Assembly: GCF_004803475.1 (NCBI RefSeq)
Contig: NZ_SRKY01000003.1
Location: 248,001 to 312,000 of the forward strand
Reading direction: 5' to 3'
Length of the DNA: 64,000 bases
Source of the DNA: Aliishimia ponticola
GTDB taxonomy: Bacteria; Pseudomonadota; Alphaproteobacteria; Rhodobacterales; Rhodobacteraceae
Within the stretch, counting starts at the first letter, position 1, and the number at the start of each line of letters is the position of its first letter. The position numbers were made by a program, and so were the translations under genes. This document shows, piece by piece, positions 1-9,271 of this stretch. The notes below the pieces were generated by a model, which worked only from the letters and a program-made list of their open reading frames with translations, did no database searches and was not told where the DNA came from.

Positions 1-232
1 AGAAAGCCGTAGCGATTACACCTGCGCGCACGACGCCGTCCATATACCCATTGGCATCGACGACTGGTACTGTTTCTCCCGTTTGGCGCAGCGTCCAGAT
101 GAACATGCCCGCTGCAACAAGGAAGATCAGAATCCCGTGCACGCGAAACGCCAGATCGACGCCCTGATAGCCCGCGTAAAGCGCGACCAGAGACACCAGA
201 CCAAGCGCGATAAGTTTGACGGTTTGTGACAT
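1..232 (-). CDS. ccoN: cbb3-type cytochrome c oxidase subunit I, N-terminal part (runs off the window)
   Basis: The reverse strand is open from an ATG at 232 to the window edge, giving about 77 residues that begin MSQTVKLIALGLVSLVALYA and contain the string YMDGVVRAGVIATAF. Two hydrophobic segments followed by this motif match the N-terminus of Rhodobacteraceae CcoN, the haem-copper catalytic subunit of the high-affinity cbb3 oxidase. A ribosome site (GAGG) lies about 8 bases upstream, and a perfect FNR box lies about 90 bases upstream, as expected for an oxidase induced at low oxygen. Most of the gene, including all haem ligands, is outside the window, so the call rests on the N-terminus, the FNR box and the nearby fnrL-hemN. 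Confidence 0.85.
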   Translation of the reverse strand, partial: MSQTVKLIALGLVSLVALYAGYQGVDLAFRVHGILIFLVAAGMFIWTLRQTGETVPVVDANGYMDGVVRAGVIATAF

Positions 233-322
233 TTATTGCCCCTCAATACCTTCGCGTGTCAGAATCACGGACATGACTTGCCCGTTCCTAGATTGGACTA
301 AGCCCCCGCTCCCGGCCCAACC

Positions 323-336
323 TTGATCCAGATCAA
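323..336. promoter_or_regulatory. FNR/FnrL box upstream of ccoN
   Basis: TTGATCCAGATCAA is a perfect match to the FNR consensus TTGAT-N4-ATCAA. It lies 91 bases upstream of the ccoN start and about 1 kb from fnrL itself, so FnrL activation of the oxidase operon is the obvious reading. Confidence 0.88.
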
Positions 337-375
337 GCGCTTATTATGTAAGGTGGTCAAGTGGGCTATATTGGC

Positions 376-397
376 GGGTGCTCAGCGCACCCTATGG
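376..397 (-). repeat. degenerate REP-like hairpin at the end of the capsule-type gene
   Basis: Read on the reverse strand this is TAGGGTGCGCTGAGCACCC, with stem GGGTGC/GCACCC and a 5-base loop. It resembles the GTAG-headed hairpins found elsewhere in the window, but one arm has lost two bases. The TAG of the element is the stop codon of the upstream reverse-strand gene, so the hairpin may also act as its transcription end. Confidence 0.5.
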
Positions 398-1360
398 CTG
401 GCCACCCAACAGGCGCTGCATCGCGCGCGCGGCGAAGTCATCATCCTGCGGCTTGAGCATCTGCTGCGCCAGAAACCAATAGAAATACTTGGCAAATTGG
501 AAACCGTCGGCAAAGTCCCTGGCCCGCGTCAGGTTATGCGCCAGCGCGTCGGTATCGCGGCAGACAAGGCTGGCATGATGGTAATCACAGCGCGCACAGG
601 TCAGCACGGGCTTGGCCTGCATTAGCGCCTCGAACCCCACCGCAGAATTCTGCGTCACCACTACGTCACAAGCCGCAATCAGGTCATGCACGCTGGCATC
701 CTGCACGGTCACGTTGTCCAGACTGTCGCATAGCCCGGTGATCTGCGCCTGCCGTTCGGGCGATTGCAGCGGATGCAGTTTGACATAGACGTGCCCAGCC
801 CATGCTGCGGCGGTGCGGATCATTTCCTCGGTCGTGAGGTCATGCACCCGGTCGCGGTATTTTTCGATATCCTGCGTGACGACAAAAACGCTTGCCGGGG
901 GCAAACCGGCGGCACTGCGCGGCGGCTGTGGCCGTTTCGACAGGTTCTTGCCGATCATGCGCTGGCGAAGCTGCCGCATGAACTGCCGGGCGCGGGCGCC
1001 GTCGATCTGCTGCGGGTCGAACGCCGCCTCGACCAGCGAAGAGTTCCAGAAATAGCCTTGCGGGTCGAGATACCAGTAGTTGCGGATGTAAGAGGGGTGC
1101 GCATGCCAGATATGCGCGCCGCGGTGCCGCTTCGGGCCGACAACGATCTGCGGACGGGTCTGCGCCATCAACGCCACCGCGTTAAGGTCGCCATCGCGCA
1201 CAATCCGGGGCGCATAGCCCGCCGCGATCAGCGCCTGCCCCAGTTTTTCGAAAAACCCCGCCTCGCCCCGCAGGATATGGCCGTACCACGTGTCATCCGC
1301 ATGGACGATGACCGACCGTTCGGGCGCGCGCGGCCCCGACATCGCGGTGAAAGCGCCCAT
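392..1360 (-). CDS. Capsular polysaccharide (KpsS/KpsC-like) biosynthesis protein
   Basis: The 322-residue product has the C-terminal pattern of the capsule polysaccharide synthesis/export family. This is a KLHP motif followed about 40 residues later by VVTQNSAVGFEALMQAKPVL, the region that in KpsC/KpsS-type Kdo transferases forms the nucleotide-sugar site. There is no signal peptide or membrane span, fitting a cytosolic glycosyltransferase. It starts 13 bases after the fnrL stop and is likely cotranscribed with it, yet no other capsule gene is in the window, so it is an orphan. The ATG at 1360 is preferred over an internal ATG at 1342, which has no ribosome site. The acceptor is unknown. Confidence 0.65.
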   Translation of the reverse strand: MGAFTAMSGPRAPERSVIVHADDTWYGHILRGEAGFFEKLGQALIAAGYAPRIVRDGDLNAVALMAQTRPQIVVGPKRHRGAHIWHAHPSYIRNYWYLDPQGYFWNSSLVEAAFDPQQIDGARARQFMRQLRQRMIGKNLSKRPQPPRSAAGLPPASVFVVTQDIEKYRDRVHDLTTEEMIRTAAAWAGHVYVKLHPLQSPERQAQITGLCDSLDNVTVQDASVHDLIAACDVVVTQNSAVGFEALMQAKPVLTCARCDYHHASLVCRDTDALAHNLTRARDFADGFQFAKYFYWFLAQQMLKPQDDDFAARAMQRLLGGQP

Positions 1361-1373
1361 CTAGGATGACGCC

Positions 1374-2117
1374 TTAGTCGAGAATACCGCCATCATCGTC
1401 ATCGCCCGATTCCATCATCAGCGCGATGAGATCCTTGATCACGATCACTTTCTTGCCCTGAACGTCGATCACACCATCCTTGCGCAGCGCGGTCAGTTGG
1501 CGCGACACGGTTTCGATGGTCAGCCCCAGATAGGTCGCCATGACCTCGCGCGTCAGGGGCAATTCCAGCCGAAGATCCTCGCCCAGTTCTTCACCGCCGG
1601 GCCGGGCCGATCGCTTCTGGATCAACAGCAGGAAGGACGCGACTTTCTCGCGCGCGGTCTTGCGGCCCAGAAGCAGCATCCAGTCGCGCGCGGCATCCAG
1701 TTCATCCAGCGCCATTTCAAGCATCCGCTCGGACACATGCGGCGTGCGCGTCACCATCTGTTCGAATGGCGCGCGGCGGAAACAGCACAGCGTCACGTCG
1801 CTGATCGCCTGAATATCGTATTGCGCATGGGTGCGCCCCGGACGCCCAATGAAATCAGAAGGCAAAAGCAGCCCGACGATCTGGGTCCGCCCATCCTCCA
1901 TCACCCGGCTCAGCGTGGCTGTCCCGGTCACGACCGACGATACCGTTGTCAGGTCGTCACCGCGCACGGCGATGGTCTGACCGGCCTTGTAGGTGCGGTA
2001 ATATTTCAGCTGTTCAAGCTCATCCAATTCCTCCGGCTCGCACCGCGAGCAGACCGCCCGGTGTCGGATCGGGCATTCGGAGCAATCTCCGCTGATAAGT
2101 TCAGGTGTTTGTTTCAT
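1374..2117 (-). CDS. fnrL: Oxygen-sensing Crp/Fnr-family transcriptional regulator FnrL
   Basis: This 247-residue protein has an N-terminal cysteine cluster (C12, C15, C23, C26) and a central cysteine pair (C111-C112), the ligand pattern for an oxygen-labile [4Fe-4S] cluster. A cNMP-binding-type barrel and a C-terminal helix-turn-helix follow. The recognition helix carries E202-T-V-S-R206, the residues that read TTGAT in FNR. Position between ccoN and hemN matches Rhodobacter fnrL, which activates cbb3 oxidase and anaerobic haem synthesis. The start is the ATG at 2117. The tail is acidic (SGDDDDGG). An FNR-like box in the divergent promoter may allow autoregulation. Confidence 0.92.
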   Translation of the reverse strand: MKQTPELISGDCSECPIRHRAVCSRCEPEELDELEQLKYYRTYKAGQTIAVRGDDLTTVSSVVTGTATLSRVMEDGRTQIVGLLLPSDFIGRPGRTHAQYDIQAISDVTLCCFRRAPFEQMVTRTPHVSERMLEMALDELDAARDWMLLLGRKTAREKVASFLLLIQKRSARPGGEELGEDLRLELPLTREVMATYLGLTIETVSRQLTALRKDGVIDVQGKKVIVIKDLIALMMESGDDDDGGILD

Positions 2118-2134
2118 TGTGTTCGCGCGCCTGC

Positions 2135-2148
2135 TTGATCTGGGTCAA
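2135..2148. promoter_or_regulatory. FNR-type box between fnrL and hemN
   Basis: TTGATCTGGGTCAA matches the FNR consensus at nine of ten half-site positions. It sits in the 65-base gap between the divergent fnrL and hemN starts, 35 bases before hemN and 18 before fnrL, and could control either gene. Confidence 0.8.
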
Positions 2149-2182
2149 GGAGTGAAAAGGAAGACTCAGACAAGTTCCGCCC

Positions 2183-3535
2183 ATGAAACACGAAAATGCC
2201 TTCTCCCGCCATGGTTTATTTGACGCACGTGTGCCGCGATACACCAGCTATCCCCCCGCTAACCGCTTCGTGCCCATCGCGGATGAGGCCACCGCAGCCC
2301 AGTGGATGCGGACTGTCCCGCAGGGAGAGGCGGTTTCATTCTACATGCATGTGCCTTTCTGTCGCAGGCTGTGCTGGTTCTGCGCTTGCCGCACGCAGGG
2401 CACCAAGACGGACGGTCCCGTGGACAATTACGTGGCCCATCTGCAGCGTGAAATCACGCTGGCCGGCGCGCGTCTGAACGGCGTAAAGGCCGAGCGGATT
2501 CACATCGGCGGCGGCACCCCGACCCTGCTGACCCCGCAAGCCGTCGAAACATTGATGGCCACATTCGACGCGCATTTCCCGCGTATGGACGGCGCCGAAT
2601 TCAGCGTCGAGATCGACCCGACAGAAATCGACATGCCCCGGCTGGAGGCACTGGTCGCCGCCGGGATGAACCGCGCCAGCCTTGGCGTGCAGGATTTCGA
2701 TCCCAAGGTGCAGGAGTCCATCGGGCGGCTTCAAAGCTATGCCGAGACGGCCTTCTGCGTGGATGGTCTGCGTGAGTTGGGCGTGACGAATATCAACCTC
2801 GATATCCTCTATGGTCTGCCGTTTCAGACCTTGGACACGCTGAATGACACGCTGGACAAAGTGCTGGCGCTGGACCCTGATCGCATCGCCGCCTTCGGCT
2901 ATGCGCATGTGCCGTGGATGTCGCGCCGCCAATCGCTGATCCCGGAAGACGCCCTGCCCGATCCGCGGATGCGGCTGGTGCTGTTCGACGCGCTGGCAGA
3001 GCGGCTGACGACGGCCGGGTATATCCAGATCGGCATCGACCATTTCGTGAAACCCCATGACGGGCTGGCCTCTGCGCTGGCCGAAAAGCGGCTGCACCGG
3101 AATTTTCAGGGTTATACCGATGATGCAAGCCCGTGGCTGATCGGGCTGGGGGCCTCGGCGATTTCGCGCTATCCGCAGGGCTATCTGCACAACGCGACAT
3201 CGACCGCCGATTATCTGGCTCGCATCGCCGATGGCCATTTCGCCACCAAGCGCGGCATTGCAATGTCGGGGAACCAGTTCCTTGTGGCCGAATTGATCGA
3301 ACAGATGATGTGCTATGGCCGGATCGAAATCGGGCGGCTGACCACGGGCACAGCCGAAGATCACGCGCAGTTGCGTCGCAAGATGCAGGACTTGGCGACG
3401 GAATTCGCGCCCTTCGTCACCCTGTCAGGCGATAACCTGCATGTGGACAAGGCCGCCTATCCGCTGTTGCGCATTCTGGCCGCGCGGCTGGACGAGGAAA
3501 CGCTGGACGGCTCGTCGCACGCTGTGGCGGTCTAG
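2183..3535 (+). CDS. hemN: Oxygen-independent coproporphyrinogen III oxidase (radical SAM)
   Basis: This cytosolic 450-residue radical-SAM enzyme decarboxylates coproporphyrinogen III to protoporphyrinogen IX without oxygen. The cluster motif is C60-x3-C64-x2-C67, with the extra C69 typical of true HemN. It is followed by the SAM-binding glycine stretch IGGGTPTLL. The length and the C-terminal HemN domain match the full-length enzyme rather than the shorter HemW. It starts 35 bases downstream of an FNR box and lies next to fnrL, consistent with anaerobic induction. A degenerate REP-like half hairpin follows the stop codon. Confidence 0.94.
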   Translation: MKHENAFSRHGLFDARVPRYTSYPPANRFVPIADEATAAQWMRTVPQGEAVSFYMHVPFCRRLCWFCACRTQGTKTDGPVDNYVAHLQREITLAGARLNGVKAERIHIGGGTPTLLTPQAVETLMATFDAHFPRMDGAEFSVEIDPTEIDMPRLEALVAAGMNRASLGVQDFDPKVQESIGRLQSYAETAFCVDGLRELGVTNINLDILYGLPFQTLDTLNDTLDKVLALDPDRIAAFGYAHVPWMSRRQSLIPEDALPDPRMRLVLFDALAERLTTAGYIQIGIDHFVKPHDGLASALAEKRLHRNFQGYTDDASPWLIGLGASAISRYPQGYLHNATSTADYLARIADGHFATKRGIAMSGNQFLVAELIEQMMCYGRIEIGRLTTGTAEDHAQLRRKMQDLATEFAPFVTLSGDNLHVDKAAYPLLRILAARLDEETLDGSSHAVAV

Positions 3536-3556
3536 GCCGCCAGCGCACCCTGTGGT

Positions 3557-4483
3557 CTAGACGGCGGGCCAGCGCCCCTGCGCCAACCCGGAAATCGCGC
3601 CGCAGATACGTTCAAAACTGTTCGCCGCCCTCTGGCTCATGGTGCGGGCGCGCAAATTCCCGTGGACCAGCCCGGCCTCGTCGATCCACATCGCCTGCCC
3701 GCCGGCCTGCTGAATACGCTGGACATAAACCTCGCTATCGGAGGCGAGCGGGTCGCACTGTGCAGATACGCAGACCGTCGGAACCAACCCGGCAAAATCG
3801 CTGTCCCGCAGCGGCGCGCAGCCGGGATCGTTTGCAGGCGGCTCGCCGCCGAACCTGATCTGCTGGTAGAACTGCATGTCCCGCGTGGTTAGTTGCGGCG
3901 CATCGGCATGTTCGATGTAGGACGGCCAAGACCAGTCGCCCCCCAGCCCCGGATAGATCAGCACCTGCCCCATCGGCATTGGCCCCGCGCCCCGTGCCTT
4001 GTGGCAGATCGCGGCGGCAAGGTTGCCGCCCGCACTGTCCCCAGCCAGCACCACCGGCCCCGGCCACGCCGCGCTGATCGCCACATAGGCACGCCAAGCT
4101 GCGTCGAAATCCTCGGGATAGTGATGTTCAGGCGCAAGCGGATAATCGACAGAGACGACCCGCAGCCCGGTCTTGGCGCAAATCTCGGCGCAGATGCTGT
4201 CATGGCTGTCCAGACCGCCCACGACAAAGCCGCCACCATGGTAATAGATCACGGTTCCCGCCGGGTCCGCCGGTGTGTAGTGCCGGCAGGGAACGCCGCC
4301 CTGCGGCTCATCCTTGACGGCCACGCCATCGGGGCGGCCCACGTCGAAATCGGCGCACATCGCGTCATAAACCCGGCGTTGTCCGGCAATATCCAGCGTC
4401 ACCGCATCGGGCGGATACAGCGCATCGCAGCGCGCCAGATAGGCCTTCATCTCGGCATCTAGAAGCTGATCGTAATCGGGCAT
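3557..4483 (-). CDS. Alpha/beta hydrolase, hormone-sensitive-lipase family
   Basis: The 308-residue protein has the HSL-family oxyanion motif HGGG (residues 82-85) and the nucleophile elbow GDSAGG with S150. A later acid (CDPLASD) and His (GLVHGN) complete the triad, so it should hydrolyse a carboxyl ester or lactone in the cytosol. No signal peptide is present. The ATG at 4483 is chosen because it has a strong ribosome site (AAGGGGG) and begins the family alignment; a longer frame from 4594 would add 37 basic, low-complexity residues. The substrate cannot be told. It sits alone between hemN and the acyl-CoA synthetase gene. Confidence 0.85.
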   Translation of the reverse strand: MPDYDQLLDAEMKAYLARCDALYPPDAVTLDIAGQRRVYDAMCADFDVGRPDGVAVKDEPQGGVPCRHYTPADPAGTVIYYHGGGFVVGGLDSHDSICAEICAKTGLRVVSVDYPLAPEHHYPEDFDAAWRAYVAISAAWPGPVVLAGDSAGGNLAAAICHKARGAGPMPMGQVLIYPGLGGDWSWPSYIEHADAPQLTTRDMQFYQQIRFGGEPPANDPGCAPLRDSDFAGLVPTVCVSAQCDPLASDSEVYVQRIQQAGGQAMWIDEAGLVHGNLRARTMSQRAANSFERICGAISGLAQGRWPAV

Positions 4484-4654
4484 CGCACATCCCCCTTCGC
4501 GTGGTCTGAGGCAACCTTCCCCGAAACGCCGCGCCTGACAAGCAGAACGTCGCGCGGCCCCTTCCGGCTTCGCGCGACGTTCGTGGATTTGCATCCGGTT
4601 TGGTCAGGCGGGCCAAAACGCGCCTGCCGGGATATGCGGTAACCGTTTCCGGGC

Positions 4655-6556
4655 TTATTCGGCGGCCAGTTTCTCTGCGCTCAGCTCTTCCCACGGGCGG
4701 GTGAAGCTGCCCAGAGTTTCCGCAACCGCAGAGCGGTCGGCACCGTTCAACTCGACCTCGGCGATCAAGCCGCGCTTCTTGTCGTCCAGAACGGATTCGA
4801 CACGCGCCTTCAGACCGGCTTTTTCAAGCGCTTCGTTATAAACCCGCTTGATTGCGCTTTTCCGCAGGTCGGGTTTGAAGATCTTACCCACCGCCGTCTT
4901 CGGCAATTCATCCAAAATCTCGATATATTTGGGCTGAGCTGCGCGCTCATGGACGTTGATCTTGCAGTATTCCGACAATTCCTCAACGGTCACGTTATGC
5001 CCGTCGACCAGTTCGACATAGACGCAAGGCACCTCGCCCGCATGGGCGTCCGGCTGGCCGATGGCCCCGGCAAAGGCGATGGCGTCATGGCCCAACAGCG
5101 CCTCTTCGATCTCTGCGGGGTCGATATTGTGACCGCCGCGAATGATCAGGTCTTTCGCCCGTCCGGTGATCCACAGATAGCTATCCGCATCGATCCGGCC
5201 CAGATCGCCGGTGCGCAGATACTTGCCGTAATACAGGTCGCGGTTCTTGTCGGCTTCGGTATAGGTCTTTCCGACATAGACACCGGGGTTGGAGATACAG
5301 ATTTCGCCAATCTCGTCGACTCCGGCCTCAATCGCGTCGCCGTCCCCTGTCTGCTTGAAGATCTTCACATCCGTATAGGGGAAGGTGATCCCGATGGAGC
5401 CGATCTTCTTTTCACCCTCGACCGGATTGCAGGACACAAGGCAGGTCGCCTCCGTCAGGCCATAGCCTTCGACGATGGTGATATTGGTCGCTTTCTCAAA
5501 CCGGCGGAACAATTCCTGCGGCAGCGGGGCCGATCCGGAGAACGCGGTCTTCACCGTCGAGATATCCGCATTGACCGGGCGCTGCATCTTGGCGGAAATC
5601 GCCGTCGGCACGGTGATGATGAAAGTGATCTTCCAGCGTTCGATCAGCTTCCAGAAATTGTCGAACACCCCATCGCCGCGATAGCCCTGCGGCGTCGGGA
5701 ACACCACGTGAGACCCCGCCGTGACAGCGGCCATCAGGATCACGTGGCAGGCAAAGACGTGGAACAGCGGAAGCGGACACATGATGTTGTCCTCTTCGGT
5801 GTAAAGCAGCGTGTGCCCGATCCAGCCGTTATAGATCATGCCCGAATAAAGATGCTGCGCGACCTTCGGCATACCCGTCGTGCCGCCCGTATGGAAATAG
5901 AAGGCGACGCGATCCTCTTGCGGGTCGTCAAATTGCAGCGTCTTGGGCTGCTTGGCCAGTTCGGTGTTGAAATCCTTGTACGCCGCGTGCGGGTTGCCGG
6001 ACATCTTGGGCCGCAGGAAGGGGACGATCCACTTCTTGGGCGGCGTCAGATAGCGCAGCAGGTCCACTTCCAGCACCGTGTGAACGGCGGGCGCGTGGCG
6101 CACTGCCTCGGCGGTTTTCTGGGCCACATCGGTTTTCGGGAACGGCTTGAGCGTCACGACCACCTTGGCACCGGTTTCGCGCAGGATCGACCCAATCTGT
6201 TCGGGTTCCAGCAGCGGGTTGATCGGGTTCGCGATCCCCGCAACAGCGCCGCCCAGCAGGGTCAGGATCGTTTCGTTACAATTGGGCAGGATGAAGGCCA
6301 CAACGTCCTTCGGCCCCACGCCCAGCGACCGGAACAGGTTCGCAGCTTGCGTCACCTTGCCGTGCAATTCGGACCAGGTCAGCGTTTCGGCCTTGTCCTT
6401 GGGACCGGACAGAAGCTGATAGCTGACGGCGTTATTCTTGGGAAAGCGGGTCGCGGTACGGGTCAGCAACGCATACAGCGTCTTCGGGACGTCGCGCGCC
6501 TCCCATGGCATTTCCTGCTCAATCGCATTGCGGTCTTCGACAGTTGCAAACGCCAT
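4655..6556 (-). CDS. Acyl-CoA synthetase (AMP-forming, class I adenylate-forming)
   Basis: The 633-residue enzyme shows the P-loop-like motif TGGTTGMPK, the motif VEGYGLTEATCLVS, the hinge region TGDLGRID and the C-terminal lysine region KTAVGKIFKPDLR. It activates a carboxylic acid to acyl-AMP and then acyl-CoA. Length and the C-terminal extension resemble fatty-acid/aryl acyl-CoA ligases of the kind annotated simply as acyl-CoA synthetase in Rhodobacterales. The ATG at 6556 is chosen because GGAGG lies 9 bases upstream; the longer open frame to 6733 is arginine-rich and unlike the family. Chain-length preference is not predictable. No operon partner is evident. Confidence 0.88.
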   Translation of the reverse strand: MAFATVEDRNAIEQEMPWEARDVPKTLYALLTRTATRFPKNNAVSYQLLSGPKDKAETLTWSELHGKVTQAANLFRSLGVGPKDVVAFILPNCNETILTLLGGAVAGIANPINPLLEPEQIGSILRETGAKVVVTLKPFPKTDVAQKTAEAVRHAPAVHTVLEVDLLRYLTPPKKWIVPFLRPKMSGNPHAAYKDFNTELAKQPKTLQFDDPQEDRVAFYFHTGGTTGMPKVAQHLYSGMIYNGWIGHTLLYTEEDNIMCPLPLFHVFACHVILMAAVTAGSHVVFPTPQGYRGDGVFDNFWKLIERWKITFIITVPTAISAKMQRPVNADISTVKTAFSGSAPLPQELFRRFEKATNITIVEGYGLTEATCLVSCNPVEGEKKIGSIGITFPYTDVKIFKQTGDGDAIEAGVDEIGEICISNPGVYVGKTYTEADKNRDLYYGKYLRTGDLGRIDADSYLWITGRAKDLIIRGGHNIDPAEIEEALLGHDAIAFAGAIGQPDAHAGEVPCVYVELVDGHNVTVEELSEYCKINVHERAAQPKYIEILDELPKTAVGKIFKPDLRKSAIKRVYNEALEKAGLKARVESVLDDKKRGLIAEVELNGADRSAVAETLGSFTRPWEELSAEKLAAE

Positions 6557-6763
6557 CGACGAGTCCTCCCATTTTGCCGGCCAGCGCGCTCCCCGCGCCC
6601 GACCTCTCCTCCAAAGATGTGCTCTAATGCCAGTTTGCGCAAGTTTTGCCCAGTATCCGGCAGATTGCGGACGCGGCGTCACTCCGGTTGACCAAACGTC
6701 AGCCATAATAGCAAAGACCGCGCCTTCCGGCACGGCCTTTTCGTCCTGATCGCCGCTTATGGT

Positions 6764-7186
6764 TTACTGCGGGATGCGCAGCACCTGACCGGGATAGATC
6801 TTGTCAGGATGGCTCAGCATCGGCTTGTTGGCCTCGAAGATCTCTTGATACTTCGACCCGTTGCCCATCGTCTTTTCCGCGATCGCCCAAAGCGTGTCGC
6901 CCTTTTCGACGGTATGGAAGACAGGCTCGCTCCCCGCGCCAGAGGTGTTGTCTTCCACTGCGGCGACGCCATCGATATTGCCCACGGCAAGGATCAGCTT
7001 TTCCTTCAGCTCATCATTGCCCGCAGCCCCGGCGAGCTTCACGGTATCCCCCTCGACCGAGATTTCGACGCCCTCGGCATCCAATCCCAAATCCGCGACT
7101 TCCTTTTTCAGCGCCTCGGCTGTTGGCGTGGCTTCGTCCTCGGCAACTTTTTTGCCGGACCGTTTGAAAAAGCTGAATAAACCCAT
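6764..7186 (-). CDS. BON-LysM protein, Kbp/YgaU-like potassium-binding protein
   Basis: This 140-residue protein starts MGLFSFFKRSGKK, as in E. coli Kbp (YgaU). A BON domain (about residues 25-85, with ILAVGNIDGVAAVED) is followed by a LysM domain (about 90-140, HTVEKGDTLWAIAEKTMGNG ... IFEANKPML ... DKIYPGQVLRIPQ). Kbp is a cytosolic K+-binding protein, and this one also lacks a signal peptide, so the LysM need not bind peptidoglycan. The start at 7186 has GGAGGG 5-6 bases upstream; the longer frame has no family match. It is probably transcribed on its own. Confidence 0.88.
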   Translation of the reverse strand: MGLFSFFKRSGKKVAEDEATPTAEALKKEVADLGLDAEGVEISVEGDTVKLAGAAGNDELKEKLILAVGNIDGVAAVEDNTSGAGSEPVFHTVEKGDTLWAIAEKTMGNGSKYQEIFEANKPMLSHPDKIYPGQVLRIPQ

Positions 7187-7289
7187 GATTCCCTCCACAT
7201 TGGTCTGTTTGGACACAGTCTGACCGGAAACCCGCAGAAGTGAAGGGGAATTGCAGGGTGCCTTCCCTCTTGCACCGGAAAACCGGGTC

Positions 7290-9077
7290 TTATTCGGCGG
7301 CGAAACCGTCAGTGAATTGCAGCCGGGCCAGTTGCGCATAAAGCCCGCCTTCGGCCACCAGCGCGTCATGCGGGCCTTGTGCGACCACCTGCCCCTGATC
7401 CATCACCACGATGCGATCCGCCTTTTTCACGGTCGCCAGACGGTGCGCCACGATCAGCGTCGTGCGCCCATGCGACAGCAGGTCCACCGCCTCTTGCACC
7501 GCGCGCTCGCTCTGCGCATCGAGGGCCGAGGTCGCCTCGTCCAGCAGCAGGATCGGCGCGTCACGCAGGATCGCGCGGGCAATAGCGATGCGCTGCTTTT
7601 GTCCGCCCGACAGCATCACGCCGCGTTCGCCGACATCGCTGTCATAGCCTTCCGGCAGCTTGGCGATGAACTCATGCGCAGCGGCGGCCTTGGCGGCGGC
7701 TTCGACCTCTGCATCGGTGGCGTCCAGACGGCCAAAGCGGATATTCTCGCGGGCGGAGGCGGCGAAGATCACCGGGTCCTGCGGCACAAGCGCGATCTCG
7801 CGCCGGAAATCGTCCCGCGCCAATGTTGCGATATCCTGCCCATCAAGGCGCACAACACCCGATTGCGGATCATAGAACCGCAGCAAAAGCTGGATGATCG
7901 TGGTCTTGCCCGCGCCCGAGGGGCCGACAAAGGCCACGGTTTCGCCCGGCGCGATCGTCAGGCTGACATCGTTGAGCGCCTGCGTGCCGGGCCGCGCGGG
8001 ATAGGAAAACCGGATGTTTTCAAAGGCAATCGCGCCCTTGACCGGGCGGGCCAGCGGCGCAGGCTGCGCGGGGTCGTTGACATCGTCACGCGCGTTCAGC
8101 AATTCGATCAGCCGTTCGGTGGCCCCGGCGGCGCGTTGAAGCTCGCTCCAGATTTCGGACAGCGCAGCGACGGCCCCGGCGACCAGCACCGCGTAGATCA
8201 CGAACTGGATCAGCACGCCCGGCGTCATCGCCCCTGCCCGCACATCGCGCGCGCCAATCCACAGCACGCCGACAATGCCCGAGAATACCAGGAAAATCAC
8301 GATCACCGTCATCAGCGCGCGGGTATCGACGCGCTTCTTGGACGAGATATAGCTTTTTTCGGTCACTTCGGAGAACGACGCGCGGCTGGCGGTTTCATGG
8401 GTGAAGGCCTGCACCGTCTGGACGGCGGTCAGCGCCTCGGACGCATTGCCGGACGAGGCTGCGATCCAATCCTGGTTCTCGCGGCTGATCTTGCGCAGAC
8501 GGCGCCCCAGCGTGAGGATCGGCACCACGACAAGCGGCACGATCAACAGCACCAGCCCCGTCAGCTTGGGCGAGGTCATCAGCATCAGCACCATGCCGCC
8601 CGCAAAAATCAGGACATTGCGCAGCGCGATCGATACCGAAGAGCCGATCACCGACTGGATCAGCGTCGTGTCGGTGGTGATACGGCTCAGCACCTCGCCG
8701 GTCATGATCCGCTCATAAAAGGCAGGCGACAGCCCGATCACCCGGTCGAACACCGCCTTGCGGATATCGGCCACGACCCGTTCGCCCAACCGCGTCACCA
8801 GCAGATAGCGCAGCCCCGTCCCCACGGCGAGCGCCCCGGCAATGCCCAGCGCGGCGGCGAAATAGGCGTCCAGAACCTGCCCGTCCTCGACGTTGAAATT
8901 ATCCACCACGCGGCGTACCGCCAGCGGCAGGATCAGCGAGATGACAGAGGTCAGGATCAGCGCGCCCAGCGCCGCCACCAGCAGCCGCCGATAGGGGCGC
9001 AGAAAGGGCCAGAGCGCGCGCAGCGTTCCCAACTCGCGGGAGATTTCGCGCTCTTCGTTCTTGTCCGGTCCGGCCAT
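7290..9077 (-). CDS. ABC exporter, fused permease-ATPase (MsbA/LmrA-like)
   Basis: This 595-residue half-transporter has six predicted membrane segments in the first 320 residues, then a nucleotide-binding domain with Walker A GPSGAGKTT, signature LSGGQKQR, Walker B ILLLDEATSALD and the H-loop VAHRLAT. A homodimer in the inner membrane would export a lipid or other hydrophobic substrate. The sequence belongs to the MsbA/multidrug-type subfamily, but the substrate is open. The ATG at 9077 has a GGGGG ribosome site; an in-frame TTG four codons upstream does not. It stands alone between the Kbp-like gene and the tRNA. Confidence 0.88.
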   Translation of the reverse strand: MAGPDKNEEREISRELGTLRALWPFLRPYRRLLVAALGALILTSVISLILPLAVRRVVDNFNVEDGQVLDAYFAAALGIAGALAVGTGLRYLLVTRLGERVVADIRKAVFDRVIGLSPAFYERIMTGEVLSRITTDTTLIQSVIGSSVSIALRNVLIFAGGMVLMLMTSPKLTGLVLLIVPLVVVPILTLGRRLRKISRENQDWIAASSGNASEALTAVQTVQAFTHETASRASFSEVTEKSYISSKKRVDTRALMTVIVIFLVFSGIVGVLWIGARDVRAGAMTPGVLIQFVIYAVLVAGAVAALSEIWSELQRAAGATERLIELLNARDDVNDPAQPAPLARPVKGAIAFENIRFSYPARPGTQALNDVSLTIAPGETVAFVGPSGAGKTTIIQLLLRFYDPQSGVVRLDGQDIATLARDDFRREIALVPQDPVIFAASARENIRFGRLDATDAEVEAAAKAAAAHEFIAKLPEGYDSDVGERGVMLSGGQKQRIAIARAILRDAPILLLDEATSALDAQSERAVQEAVDLLSHGRTTLIVAHRLATVKKADRIVVMDQGQVVAQGPHDALVAEGGLYAQLARLQFTDGFAAE

Positions 9078-9271
9078 CCAGTCCCCCAAAATTCGGCCCC
9101 GTCTAGTAGCCGCGCAACCCGGTAGAGGTCAAGGCAACCCACCGCCGCCCCACCCCCGGCGCGGATGCGTCATAGCGCCACTGACAGGCCGCAAAGCATC
9201 ACGCGGCATGTATCGCGCGCGTCAATCGGCGTGGGTCTGGCAGAGTATCAGGGGGAGGCCGGGAAAAGGTC

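Noticed and set aside
3536-3560. REP-like hairpin after hemN
   Set aside because: Only half of the element (AGCGCACCCTGTGG) is visible, and the opposite arm does not pair well.
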